DNA from: an uncultured Collinsella sp. | GTDB taxonomy: Bacteria > Actinomycetota > Coriobacteriia > Coriobacteriales > Coriobacteriaceae | Reading direction: 5' to 3' | Assembly: GCA_900552185.1 (NCBI GenBank) | Contig: URYT01000046.1 | Location: 1-12,141 of the forward strand | Length of the DNA: 12,141 nucleotides | Part shown: one piece after another, positions 6,036 to 12,141 of the stretch | Layout of the letters: every line of letters starts with the position of its first letter | Position numbering within the stretch: position 1 is the first letter of the stretch | Notes under the pieces: generated by a model | Told to the model about the DNA's origin: nothing | The model's database searches: none | What the model saw: only the letters and a program-made list of their open reading frames with translations | Program-made: the position numbers and the translations under genes

Positions 6036-6102
6036 CAAATGTGTACATCACCCTCCAAAAGCGACATTTTTCGACATCTTTGGAGGCTGATGTACACGTT
6101 TG
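6036..6102. repeat. Long near-perfect inverted repeat upstream of the TRIC gene
   Basis: Arms 6036-6059 and 6079-6102 pair over 24 positions with one C-C mismatch (6051/6087) and one G-U pair (6040/6098). The 19-nt loop region contains a tandem 10-bp repeat, CGACATTTTT then CGACATCTTT (6062-6081). There is no T tract, so it does not look like a terminator. It ends about 115 nt before the TRIC start. Confidence 0.8.
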
Positions 6103-6216
6103 GTGCCTACGCCCCCACCCAGTCGCAACCGTTTACCGAGCAATAGGGTCGCCAGGCCCGCCAACCATGTACTATGTACGGGCATTGTCCAAACCCACAA
6201 CCCAAAGGACCTCATC

Positions 6217-6906
6217 TTGCCCGTCGTCGCCGCTATAACCATTACCTCACATGCCTCAGATGCCATGGTCGCTATTCCGTTTTGGCTCGAGATGTTCGCT
6301 GTTGTCGCTGCATCGATCTCGGGTGTACTGGTTGCGCGCGAGCACAAGCTCGACCTGGTGGGCGCCGTCGCGCTCGCGGTAGTCTGCGGTCTGGGCGGCG
6401 GTCTCTTGCGCGACATGACGCTACAGGTGGGCAACGTCTACATCCTCAACCAGCCGATGGCACTCCCGCTTTCCATTGCCACGGCAGCCATCATCTATAT
6501 TTTCCCGGCAATCGTCGACAAACCCGAAAAACTCATTCCCCTGCTCGACATCATCTCGGTCGGCATCTACGCCGCCACTGGAGCAGACAAGGCGCTGGTC
6601 TACGGCTTTGCGCCGGCGGTGTGCATCATGATGGGCTTTTTCACCGCGGTGGGCGGCGGCATGTTGCGCGACGGCTTTATGGGCGTGGTTCCGGGCATTT
6701 TCCAACGTACTAACTTTTATGCCATCGCCGCCATCGCCGGATCGACAAGCTATGTGTGCCTCGTTATGAGCGGCATCATGAGCAATGTCGCCGCGCTGGT
6801 CGTATGCGTTGTCGTGACCATGGGTCTGCGCTGGCTCTCGCTGCGCTTTGATATCAAAAGCCCCACCGAAGAAGATATCGCGCGCTTCTTGCACCGTAAA
6901 AAGTAG
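6217..6906 (+). CDS. TRIC-type (UPF0126/YicG family) membrane channel protein
   Basis: This is an inner-membrane protein of the prokaryotic TRIC family, whose characterised members are trimeric potassium channels; the physiological role in most bacteria is unsettled. With the start chosen here it has 229 residues. It carries the inverted-repeat hallmark: GGGLLRD near residues 60-66 in the first half and GGGMLRDG near 146-153 in the second, each followed by the expected loop with a helix break. About seven hydrophobic segments cover most of the length, and the tail after about 210 is charged. The start is a TTG at 6217, because AAAGGA lies 7 nt upstream; the ATG at 6265 has no ribosome site but would give a family-like N-terminus. 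It precedes the polymer-forming membrane protein by 107 nt with no clear terminator, so the two may be co-transcribed. Confidence 0.85.
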   Translation: MPVVAAITITSHASDAMVAIPFWLEMFAVVAASISGVLVAREHKLDLVGAVALAVVCGLGGGLLRDMTLQVGNVYILNQPMALPLSIATAAIIYIFPAIVDKPEKLIPLLDIISVGIYAATGADKALVYGFAPAVCIMMGFFTAVGGGMLRDGFMGVVPGIFQRTNFYAIAAIAGSTSYVCLVMSGIMSNVAALVVCVVVTMGLRWLSLRFDIKSPTEEDIARFLHRKK

Positions 6907-6974
6907 ACAGCATGGCACGACCCTTCGAAATGCAACCGAGAGGCTCTTTTAGAGCGCCCACGCGTTGGGTACCC

Positions 6975-7001
6975 TGTTAGGTATATGCCGAACACCTAAC
7001 A
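6975..7001 (+). promoter_or_regulatory. Inverted repeat next to the ribosome site of the exported membrane protein
   Basis: TGTTAGGT (6975-6982) and ACCTAACA (6994-7001) form a perfect 8-bp inverted repeat with an 11-nt spacer, abutting the AAAGGA ribosome site at 7002-7006. It could be an operator or an RNA hairpin controlling translation. I could not place a convincing promoter relative to it. Confidence 0.45.
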
Positions 7002-7013
7002 AAAGGATCAACC

Positions 7014-8159
7014 ATGGCTTTCAATCAAACCGTGACGGCGCCGTCACACAAGATGCGTCGCTGCCTGCTTATGGCATTCGCGCTCATCGCGCTCGCGCTC
7101 ACCGCACTTCCCACGGAGTCGTTCGCCGGCACGGACACCGCTGGAAACGTACTTGCGACCGACAATGACGCCAATCCGTCCGGCGTCGAAGGCGACCTGT
7201 ACTGGGCCGGTCAGGCCCTCAACTTGGACGATACGTCCATCGACCGCGATATCATCGCCGCGGGCGATACCCTCTCGATTCGCGACTGCACAGTGGGCGG
7301 CGCCATTCGTCTTGCGGCGCGCACCATCGATGTTGCCAAGACCACGGTTGATGGCAGCGTCACGGTCGTCGGTCAGCATGTCGTGCTCAATTCCGACAGC
7401 ACCGCCAACTGTTTCTATGCGATAGGCGAGACGGTTGCCCTGCGCGGCTCTACCAAGTCGGCAGCGCTTGCGGGCGACACGGTGACCATCGATGGCACCG
7501 TCAAGGGCGATGTCGAGGTTTGGGCCGACAAGCTCATCCTGGGCAAGAACGCCCACATCACCGGCACCGTGAACGCGCACGTCTCCGAGGACCCCGAGCG
7601 CGCCGCGGGAGCCGAGGTCGGTGCGCTCAAGATCGACCGCACCGAGAACGAGGATACTTCCACCGTTAACGATGTCATCGGCGGTATCGTCGCCGCGGCA
7701 CTCTCGACCTGCTTTGTCGCTCTGCTGCTCGAGCTCATCTTTCCGCGCGCGACCGCCAGCGCCGCCGGCATGCTCCACCAGCGCTCCATGCCCCTGTGGG
7801 TGAGCGGTCTTCTGGGCACGATTGCTATCGTCCCCGCCGTCCTACTGCTGATTATCTCTATCGCTGGTCTGTCGCTTGCCGGAACCCTCTTGTGCGGCGT
7901 TATCGGCATCGCGTTGATGTCGAGTGCCTTTGCGGGGTGCGCGATCGCCCGCATGGTTGGACACAACCAAAACCGCTACGCCATGGCAGCCGTGGGCGGC
8001 GTAATCGCAGGCGCCCTCACGGGGCTTCCCCTCGTAGGTGACTTCATCAGCGGCGTGGCCTTTGTCTTTATGCTCGGTTACATCATCCAAATCATCTGGC
8101 GCAACGCCCGCGTCAAGCCGCAGCAGCCGGCTAACACGCCAGGACTCCCCACCGCTTAG
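7014..8159 (+). CDS. Exported bactofilin-like repeat protein with C-terminal membrane helices
   Basis: The protein has 381 residues and no assigned function. Residues 1-38 look like a signal peptide: MRRC at 14-17, a hydrophobic core 18-31 and a likely cleavage site after ESFA. Residues about 58-190 are built from short beta repeats with regular Gly-Asp and hydrophobic positions (GDTLSI, GSVTVVGQHVVL, GDTVTIDGTVKGDVEVWADKL), as in polymer-forming bactofilin-type beta-helices. A charged linker (191-218) leads to a hydrophobic half with about four membrane segments, roughly 219-243, 259-285, 287-313 and 327-362, ending in a short polar tail. The beta part is therefore probably outside and tethered. 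The ATG at 7014 has AAAGGA 6-7 nt upstream. It may be co-transcribed with the TRIC gene. Repeat-based similarity supports a structural or scaffolding role only as inference. Confidence 0.8.
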   Translation: MAFNQTVTAPSHKMRRCLLMAFALIALALTALPTESFAGTDTAGNVLATDNDANPSGVEGDLYWAGQALNLDDTSIDRDIIAAGDTLSIRDCTVGGAIRLAARTIDVAKTTVDGSVTVVGQHVVLNSDSTANCFYAIGETVALRGSTKSAALAGDTVTIDGTVKGDVEVWADKLILGKNAHITGTVNAHVSEDPERAAGAEVGALKIDRTENEDTSTVNDVIGGIVAAALSTCFVALLLELIFPRATASAAGMLHQRSMPLWVSGLLGTIAIVPAVLLLIISIAGLSLAGTLLCGVIGIALMSSAFAGCAIARMVGHNQNRYAMAAVGGVIAGALTGLPLVGDFISGVAFVFMLGYIIQIIWRNARVKPQQPANTPGLPTA

Positions 8160-8165
8160 CCGCCA

Positions 8166-8200
8166 ACCACCACAAAGGGACCAGGCACCTTTGTGGTGGT
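8166..8200. repeat. 13-bp perfect hairpin after the exported membrane protein
   Basis: ACCACCACAAAGG (8166-8178) pairs perfectly with CCTTTGTGGTGGT (8188-8200) around a 9-nt loop, starting 7 nt after the stop codon at 8159. No T tract follows on either strand, so it is not a classic terminator. It may protect the mRNA 3' end or be a copy of a dispersed palindromic repeat. Confidence 0.7.
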
Positions 8201-8223
8201 GCAGACCAGCTCAGTCCCTATGC

Positions 8224-8260
8224 ACAAAAAGGGCGCCGACCATTACGGTCGACGCCCTTT
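8224..8260 (-). terminator. Rho-independent terminator of typA, possibly working both ways
   Basis: AAAGGGCG (8228-8235)/CGCCCTTT (8253-8260) continues after one C-A mismatch with CGACC/GGTCG around a 5-nt loop. On the minus strand it is followed by a T run (TTTTTGTG), fitting typA, which ends at 8288. On the plus strand a shorter TTTCTT follows, so it may also stop rightward transcripts. Confidence 0.88.
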
Positions 8261-8287
8261 CTTGTTAGACGCTATAAAGTCCAGCGC

Positions 8288-10126
8288 TTATTTGTTGACC
8301 TGGCCGGCGCGGACGGCGGCCTTCTTGCGGTCGGTGGCGTTGAGCAGGCGCTTGCGCAGGCGGATGTTCTTGGGGGTAATCTCGACCAGCTCGTCGTCGG
8401 CGATGTACTCCAGCGCCTCCTCCAGCGAGAAGGTGCGGGGCGGCACCAGCTGAACGGAGATATCGGAGGTCGAGGAACGCTGGTTGCCCAGGTTCTTGGT
8501 ACGGGCGATGTTGACGACCATGTCGCCGGCCTTGCTGCGCTCGCCCACGATCATGCCCTCGTAGCACTCGGTGCCCGGCTCAACAAACAGCTGGCCGCGC
8601 TCCTGCAGCGTGCCCAGAGCGTAGGCAACGGCCTTCTCGGTGGTCATGGAGATCATGGCGCCGTTCTGACGGTTACCGATCTCGCCGGCGTAAGGACCGT
8701 ACTCCAGGAAGGTGTGGTAGAAAACGCCCTCGCCGTGGGTGACGTTCATGATGCGGTTCTTAAGGCCCATGATGCCGCGGGTCGGGATCTTAAACTCGAG
8801 GTGCGTCACGATGCCCGAGGTGTCCATGCTCGTCATGATGCCACCGGAGGTACCGAAGACCTCAACGACCTTGCCCGAGTACTCGTCCGGGCACTCGACG
8901 ACGGCCTGCTCGACAGGCTCCATCTTGTTGCCGTTCTCATCCTTCTTAAACAGAACGCGGGGACGGCCGACCTGGAACTCAAAGCCCTCGCGGCGCATGG
9001 ACTCCATCAGAACGGACAGGTGCAGAATGCCGCGGCCCGAGACCTCGACGCCGCTCTTGTCCTCGAGCTCCTCGATCTTCATGGTCACGTTGTTCTCGGC
9101 CTCGTTGAACAGGCGCTCCTTGAGCTGACGGGCGCCCACGATGTCGCCGTCGCGACCGACCAGCGGAGAGGTCGAAGCCTCAAAGACGATGGACAGGGTC
9201 GGCGGGTCGATCTCGATGGGCTCGAGTTCAACGGGGTTCTCGGGGTCGGTGTAGACATCGCCGATATCGGTGCGATCGATGCCCACGACGGCGGCGATGT
9301 CACCGGCGCCGACTTCCTGGCACTCGGTGCGGCCCAGGTAGTCGAAGGTAAAGAGCTGCTTGACGGTAGCGGTGGCGCTGGAACCGTCATTCTTGACAAC
9401 CAGGATCTGGTCGCCCTGGTGGATGGTGCCGGAGTACACGCGACCGATGCCGATACGGCCAACGAAGTTGGAGTGGTCGATGGTCACGCACTGCATGGCC
9501 AGCGGGGCGTTCTCGTCAACCTCGGGCGCGGGCATGTCGTCGATGATCATATCGAGCAGCGGATACATGTCCATGTTGCCGTCGTTGGGGTCAAGGCGGG
9601 CAAAGCCATTCATGGCGCTGGCGTAGACCACGTGCTCCATGGCGAACTCAAGCTGGTCGTCGGTAGCGCCCAGGTCGGCCATAAGGTCGAGGCAGTCGTT
9701 GTAGGCCTTCTCGGGGTTGGCACCCGGACGGTCGATCTTGTTGATGACGATCATGATCTTAAGGCCGGTGTCGATAGCGTGACGCAGCACGAAGCGGGTC
9801 TGGGGCATGGGGCCCTCAAAAGCGTCGACCAGCAGCAGGGCGCCGTCGGCCATACGCAGCACGCGCTCGACCTCGCCGCCAAAGTCGGCGTGGCCCGGGG
9901 TGTCGATGACGTTGATCTTGACGTCCTTGTACTCGATAGAGATGTTCTTGGCGAGAATCGTAATGCCGCGCTCGCGCTCCTGGTCGTTGGAATCCAGGAC
10001 GCGGTCCTCGACCTGCTGGTTGGCACGGAAGGCGTCCGTGGCACGCAGGAGCTTGTCGACCATCGTCGTCTTGCCGTGGTCGACGTGAGCGATGATGGCG
10101 ATGTTCCTCAGATTGTCTACGCGCAT
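8288..10126 (-). CDS. typA: Translational GTPase TypA/BipA
   Basis: TypA/BipA is a ribosome-binding GTPase of the EF-G family that aids 50S assembly and stress or cold adaptation. The protein has 612 residues, full length. The G-domain motifs are complete: G1 AHVDHGKTT (13-21), G2 within RERGITI (51-57), G3 DTPGH (75-79), G4 NKID (129-132) and G5 SAMNG (170-174). EF-G-like domains II, III and V follow, and the TypA-specific C-terminal domain includes the VNIARTKNLGNQRSS region and the LEEALEYIADDELVEITP block near the end. The basic tail ends RKKAAVRAGQVNK. The ATG at 10126 has AGGGGA 5 nt upstream. It is downstream of the acidic unknown gene by 117 nt, in which lies a hairpin, so it may be its own transcript. 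Confidence 0.98.
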   Translation of the reverse strand: MRVDNLRNIAIIAHVDHGKTTMVDKLLRATDAFRANQQVEDRVLDSNDQERERGITILAKNISIEYKDVKINVIDTPGHADFGGEVERVLRMADGALLLVDAFEGPMPQTRFVLRHAIDTGLKIMIVINKIDRPGANPEKAYNDCLDLMADLGATDDQLEFAMEHVVYASAMNGFARLDPNDGNMDMYPLLDMIIDDMPAPEVDENAPLAMQCVTIDHSNFVGRIGIGRVYSGTIHQGDQILVVKNDGSSATATVKQLFTFDYLGRTECQEVGAGDIAAVVGIDRTDIGDVYTDPENPVELEPIEIDPPTLSIVFEASTSPLVGRDGDIVGARQLKERLFNEAENNVTMKIEELEDKSGVEVSGRGILHLSVLMESMRREGFEFQVGRPRVLFKKDENGNKMEPVEQAVVECPDEYSGKVVEVFGTSGGIMTSMDTSGIVTHLEFKIPTRGIMGLKNRIMNVTHGEGVFYHTFLEYGPYAGEIGNRQNGAMISMTTEKAVAYALGTLQERGQLFVEPGTECYEGMIVGERSKAGDMVVNIARTKNLGNQRSSTSDISVQLVPPRTFSLEEALEYIADDELVEITPKNIRLRKRLLNATDRKKAAVRAGQVNK

Positions 10127-10173
10127 GTAGTTCCCCTATCTTCTATCTATATACAACCGGCACGCGTATGCGG

Positions 10174-10201
10174 CCCGCCCAGCGATACAACGCTCAGCGG
10201 G
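10174..10201 (-). promoter_or_regulatory. Hairpin in the region upstream of typA
   Basis: Arms 10174-10184 and 10191-10201 pair over 11 positions with one mismatch and one G-U pair, around a 6-nt loop. It lies 48 nt before the typA start. No T tract follows on the minus strand, so it is not a clear terminator of the upstream gene. It might be part of a typA leader. Confidence 0.4.
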
Positions 10202-10243
10202 AATATTGAGCCTTTTACCGAAAACTCGTCTATTTTAGCGATT

Positions 10244-10693
10244 TTAGATGAGAGGGGTTTCCTCACCTGCAGGTTCAGGGTCGCTCCACATAAAACCATC
10301 GCCGGCGCCCATGCCCTCATACAGCACATATGCCGAAAAACCGCTCTCGAGCGTGGTTTCGAAGAAGCTCACGAGCAGAGCATCGTGATAGCCGCCGTCA
10401 ATCTCGACGCAGCCGGTGTAGCCGATGGCATAGCGAGCGATACGGCCCAGGCCCTCGTCCTTAAGACCCATCTTGTGCTCGGAGATAAAGTTGGTGGCCG
10501 CCTCGAGGCACGCCTCTTCGCCGTCCTCGTCGAGCGCCGCCAGATAACGGTTGGAAGCGGCGTCCTCAATTGCCACGACCACGCCAGGGTTTTCACCGGC
10601 GGCAAGGTCGTCCAAGAACGCGCCGATCAGATCGCACACCATGGCGTCGAGCTCGGCGGAGACGTTACCGGCGTCCTGCATATCCTGTGCCAT
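10244..10693 (-). CDS. Small acidic protein of unknown function
   Basis: I do not recognise this 149-residue protein. It is strongly acidic, has no signal peptide and no membrane segment, and looks like a compact cytosolic domain. An N-terminal helix (12-32) is followed by alternating strand-like and helical parts (VVVAIEDA at 38-45, an acidic stretch at 55-61, an IARYAIGYTG segment at 85-94, ALLVSFFET at 105-113), and a Gly/Asp-rich end (127-140). The ATG at 10693 has GGAAGG 7 nt upstream. It follows the small membrane-protein gene by 30 nt on the same strand, so it is probably in one operon with that gene and the bifunctional nuclease. Base composition matches the neighbours, so I take it as a real native gene. 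Confidence 0.8.
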   Translation of the reverse strand: MAQDMQDAGNVSAELDAMVCDLIGAFLDDLAAGENPGVVVAIEDAASNRYLAALDEDGEEACLEAATNFISEHKMGLKDEGLGRIARYAIGYTGCVEIDGGYHDALLVSFFETTLESGFSAYVLYEGMGAGDGFMWSDPEPAGEETPLI

Positions 10694-10723
10694 CTTTAGA
10701 CCTTCCCATCGAGTCTGGCGTCG

Positions 10724-11113
10724 TTACAGTTCTTGTGCCTCAGCAGCGATCTTAGCGGCAGCGTCGCGGGCGCGCATCATATCCATCGCGCGCTTGTCGA
10801 GTACCTTGATCTGACTGGTCAGCATGACCGCATCGACCACGCCCCAGATCATAAGGCCCGTAGAGATCGAAAACCCAAGCGCACCAACTGTACCACGAAG
10901 GCGCGAACAGATTGCCGCGACAAGGGCGGAGACGACAACCATCTTGATAAACGAGCCGCGGCGTTCGCGAAGCGTGCGGGCCTGCGTCACATAGGCAATG
11001 CGAGCCGCCTCAGAAGCCTCCGAGCGCATCTGGGCCTCGCGCGCAATGGCCGCCGCCTCAGCCGACATACCGCCGGCCATCAGCGAACGCTCCGCAGCCT
11101 GGACGCCCCGCAT
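10724..11113 (-). CDS. Small membrane protein of unknown function with two transmembrane helices
   Basis: I do not recognise this 129-residue protein. An Ala/Glu/Arg-rich helical N-terminus (about 16-52) is followed by two hydrophobic segments, near 56-70 and 76-98, and a charged Ala-rich C-terminal helix (101-129). The two long helices flanking a membrane hairpin suggest cytosolic coiled-coil or protein-contact parts, which is inference. Its ATG at 11113 directly follows the TAA stop of the nuclease gene with no spacer and no ribosome site before it, so translation is probably coupled. An alternative start at 11080 (residue 12) has GGAG about 9 nt upstream and would still contain both membrane segments. 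It lies in a probable operon between the nuclease and the acidic unknown gene. Confidence 0.75.
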   Translation of the reverse strand: MRGVQAAERSLMAGGMSAEAAAIAREAQMRSEASEAARIAYVTQARTLRERRGSFIKMVVVSALVAAICSRLRGTVGALGFSISTGLMIWGVVDAVMLTSQIKVLDKRAMDMMRARDAAAKIAAEAQEL

Positions 11114-11614
11114 TTAGAAGTCATCGGGGGAGAGCGTATGGACGAACTCGTCGAACTTCTCGAACTCTTGCTCGTCGTCGACTTCCTCGGCATGGGCAGA
11201 AACGGTGCCCAGGCGATTCATGATGTCGTCTTCAACGAACATGGGGGCATTACTGCGTACGGCGAGGGCGATGGCGTCGCTCGGACGCGCATCGATCTTA
11301 TGCTCGTTGCCATCGGCCAACACGACAACCGTCGCGTAAAACACGGGCGGCTCGGCGCGAACGATTTCGATGCGTTCGAGCTTGGCACCCAGGGCACCAA
11401 CAGTATCGAGCAACAGGTCATGGGTAATCGGGCGCTCGGCGCGACCGCTATCGATGCCGCGGCTGATGGCAGCAGCTTCAAACGAACCAGTCTGAATGGA
11501 AAGGGAACGCAGTGGCGCGGGCGAGTCCGATTTGCTGCAGCGCTCGCGAAGCACGATAAGCGATGGCACGGGACCGGCGGCCATGACGATGGTCTCTATG
11601 TCGACACGAACCAT
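11114..11614 (-). CDS. Bifunctional nuclease family (DUF151) protein
   Basis: The protein has 166 residues. The family is named after a plant member reported to cut both RNA and DNA; the role of bacterial members is little known, so nuclease activity here is only inferred. The conserved DUF151 core is visible: an opening strand VDIETIV (4-10), the PSLIVL strand (17-22), the RPITHDLL segment (61-68), and the family's best-kept block DARPSDAIALAVRSNAPMFV (108-127). The C-terminal tail (140-166) is acidic. The frame opens at 11644, but the ATG at 11614 has GGAGG 6 nt upstream and gives the family start MVRVDI. It is first in a probable three-gene unit with the small membrane protein and the acidic unknown. 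Confidence 0.9.
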   Translation of the reverse strand: MVRVDIETIVMAAGPVPSLIVLRERCSKSDSPAPLRSLSIQTGSFEAAAISRGIDSGRAERPITHDLLLDTVGALGAKLERIEIVRAEPPVFYATVVVLADGNEHKIDARPSDAIALAVRSNAPMFVEDDIMNRLGTVSAHAEEVDDEQEFEKFDEFVHTLSPDDF

Positions 11615-11670
11615 GGAACACCTCCGGTACGTAGCGGTTAACACGCGGCAGTCCGCCGCATTGAATAGCT

Positions 11671-11700
11671 ATACTACCCAAACTTTCGCACAGCACACAA
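11671..11700 (-). promoter_or_regulatory. Candidate promoter of the bifunctional-nuclease operon
   Basis: On the minus strand TTGTGT (11695-11700) and TAGTAT (11671-11676) are separated by 18 nt, with start near 11664. Both boxes are only partial matches. A small GC hairpin (GCGGC 11645-11649/GCCGC 11655-11659) would lie in the leader. Confidence 0.35.
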
Positions 11701-11725
11701 AACCAAAATGAGATTTATCGCAGAC

Positions 11726-11758
11726 AAGAAAAAAGCCCCGAGGCAATGCCCCAGGGCT
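11726..11758 (-). terminator. Rho-independent terminator of the tRNA-Ala/tRNA-Ile array
   Basis: Arms 11734-11744 and 11748-11758 form an 11-bp stem with two G-U pairs and a 3-nt loop, followed on the minus strand by TTTTTTCTT. It lies 14 nt after the last tRNA-Ile. Confidence 0.93.
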
Positions 11759-11772
11759 CTTCACAGTTTTGA

Positions 11773-11849
11773 TGGTGGACCTGACAAGATTCGAACTTGT
11801 GACCTCCCGGTTATCAGCCGGACGCTCTAACCAACTGAGCTACAGGTCC
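11773..11849 (-). tRNA. tRNA-Ile (anticodon GAT), copy 1
   Basis: A complete 77-nt tRNA with encoded CCA. Acceptor stem GGACCTG/CAGGTCC, discriminator A, anticodon stem CCGG(C)/CCGG with loop CTGATAA giving anticodon GAT. The T loop reads TTCGAAT. It differs from copy 2 by one base, at 11789 (T-loop position). Only 4 nt separate it from the upstream tRNA-Ala. Confidence 0.97.
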
Positions 11850-11853
11850 ATCA

Positions 11854-11929
11854 TGGTGGAGGTTAGGGGGATCGAACCCCTGACCTCAGGCTTGCAAAGC
11901 CCGCGCTCTCCCAGCTGAGCTAAACCCCC
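11854..11929 (-). tRNA. tRNA-Ala (anticodon TGC), copy 1
   Basis: A complete 76-nt tRNA with encoded CCA. Acceptor stem GGGGGTT/AACCTCC with one G-U pair, discriminator A, and anticodon loop TTTGCAA giving TGC. It is transcribed ahead of tRNA-Ile copy 1. Confidence 0.97.
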
Positions 11930-11940
11930 ACGGAGACAGT

Positions 11941-11985
11941 AATAAACACCCCAGCGGCGACTCGGCTCTCGCTGGGGTGTTTATT
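11941..11985. terminator. 16-bp perfect hairpin between the two tRNA pairs
   Basis: AATAAACACCCCAGCG (11941-11956) pairs perfectly with CGCTGGGGTGTTTATT (11970-11985) around a 13-nt loop. The A/T-rich foot gives it a terminator shape on both strands, although the T residues are in the stem and no long T run follows. It lies 10 nt after tRNA-Ile copy 2 and 11 nt before tRNA-Ala copy 1 in the direction of transcription. Confidence 0.65.
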
Positions 11986-11995
11986 GCGAAAGAAG

Positions 11996-12072
11996 TGGTG
12001 GACCTGACAAGGTTCGAACTTGTGACCTCCCGGTTATCAGCCGGACGCTCTAACCAACTGAGCTACAGGTCC
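11996..12072 (-). tRNA. tRNA-Ile (anticodon GAT), copy 2
   Basis: A complete 77-nt tRNA with encoded CCA, same anticodon loop CTGATAA as copy 1. The only difference is at 12012, giving a T loop TTCGAAC instead of TTCGAAT. Confidence 0.97.
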
Positions 12073-12076
12073 ATCA

Positions 12077-12141
12077 TGGTGGAGGTTAGGGGGATCGAAC
12101 CCCTGACCTCAGGCTTGCAAAGCCCGCGCTCTCCCAGCTGA
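12077..12141 (-). tRNA. tRNA-Ala (anticodon TGC), copy 2, cut by window edge
   Basis: The last 65 nt of a tRNA-Ala, identical to the matching part of copy 1 (11854-11918). The 5' acceptor strand and part of the D arm lie beyond the window. Confidence 0.95.

Noticed and set aside
5838..6110. CRISPR array
   Set aside because: The repeats are hairpin arms of different sequence, not regularly spaced identical repeats, and there are no cas genes.
6975..7001. Assignment as a DtxR/IdeR iron box
   Set aside because: The half sites resemble the box but the total length is 23 rather than 19 bp, so it is kept only as an unnamed inverted repeat.
8714..10699. 661-residue plus-strand open frame opposite typA
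   Set aside because: Shadow of typA and the acidic gene; composition is typical of antisense translation.

Overview
The window looks like the chromosome of a GC-rich bacterium of the Coriobacteriia (Actinomycetota), most likely Collinsella or a close relative. This is inferred from the GC-rich codon use, protein style and gene order; no 16S or marker comparison could be run. Almost every gene is housekeeping and there is no phage, transposase or CRISPR array. The unusual content is in the intergenic DNA.

Positions 1-5200 form a leftward (minus-strand) block: the 5' end of purD, then purA, dnaB, and the ribosomal/replication operon rpsF-ssb-rpsR-rplI. Transcription runs from rpsF near 5130 to a strong terminator at 3312-3341. 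dnaB and purA follow as separate units, with a candidate promoter for purA. PurA (IMP to AMP branch) and PurD (de novo purine synthesis) are metabolic neighbours. SSB and DnaB act together at the replication fork, and S6, S18 and L9 are ribosomal proteins.

Positions 5163-6216 hold no protein gene that I can support. They carry two plus-strand tRNA-Ser genes (anticodons GGA and CGA), each followed by a terminator-like hairpin, and then palindrome-rich DNA. The first palindromic part (5859-5993) begins with an inverted near-copy of the tRNA-Ser(CGA) 3' end and contains three perfect hairpins nested inside a 9-bp outer stem. The second (6036-6102) is a 24-bp near-perfect inverted repeat whose loop carries a 10-bp tandem repeat. 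These are the best candidates for something undescribed.

Positions 6217-8159 hold two plus-strand membrane-protein genes: a TRIC/UPF0126-type channel protein, and an exported protein with a bactofilin-like repeat region followed by membrane helices. A 13-bp hairpin and a terminator separate them from the convergent typA gene.

Positions 8288-11614 are leftward again: a bifunctional-nuclease (DUF151) gene, a small two-helix membrane protein that starts directly after its stop codon, an acidic unknown protein, and the translational GTPase typA/bipA.

Positions 11734-12141 hold a leftward tandem array of tRNA-Ala(TGC)-tRNA-Ile(GAT) pairs, repeated with a 223-bp period. The last tRNA-Ala is cut by the window edge. 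A 16-bp perfect hairpin separates the pairs and a strong terminator closes the array.
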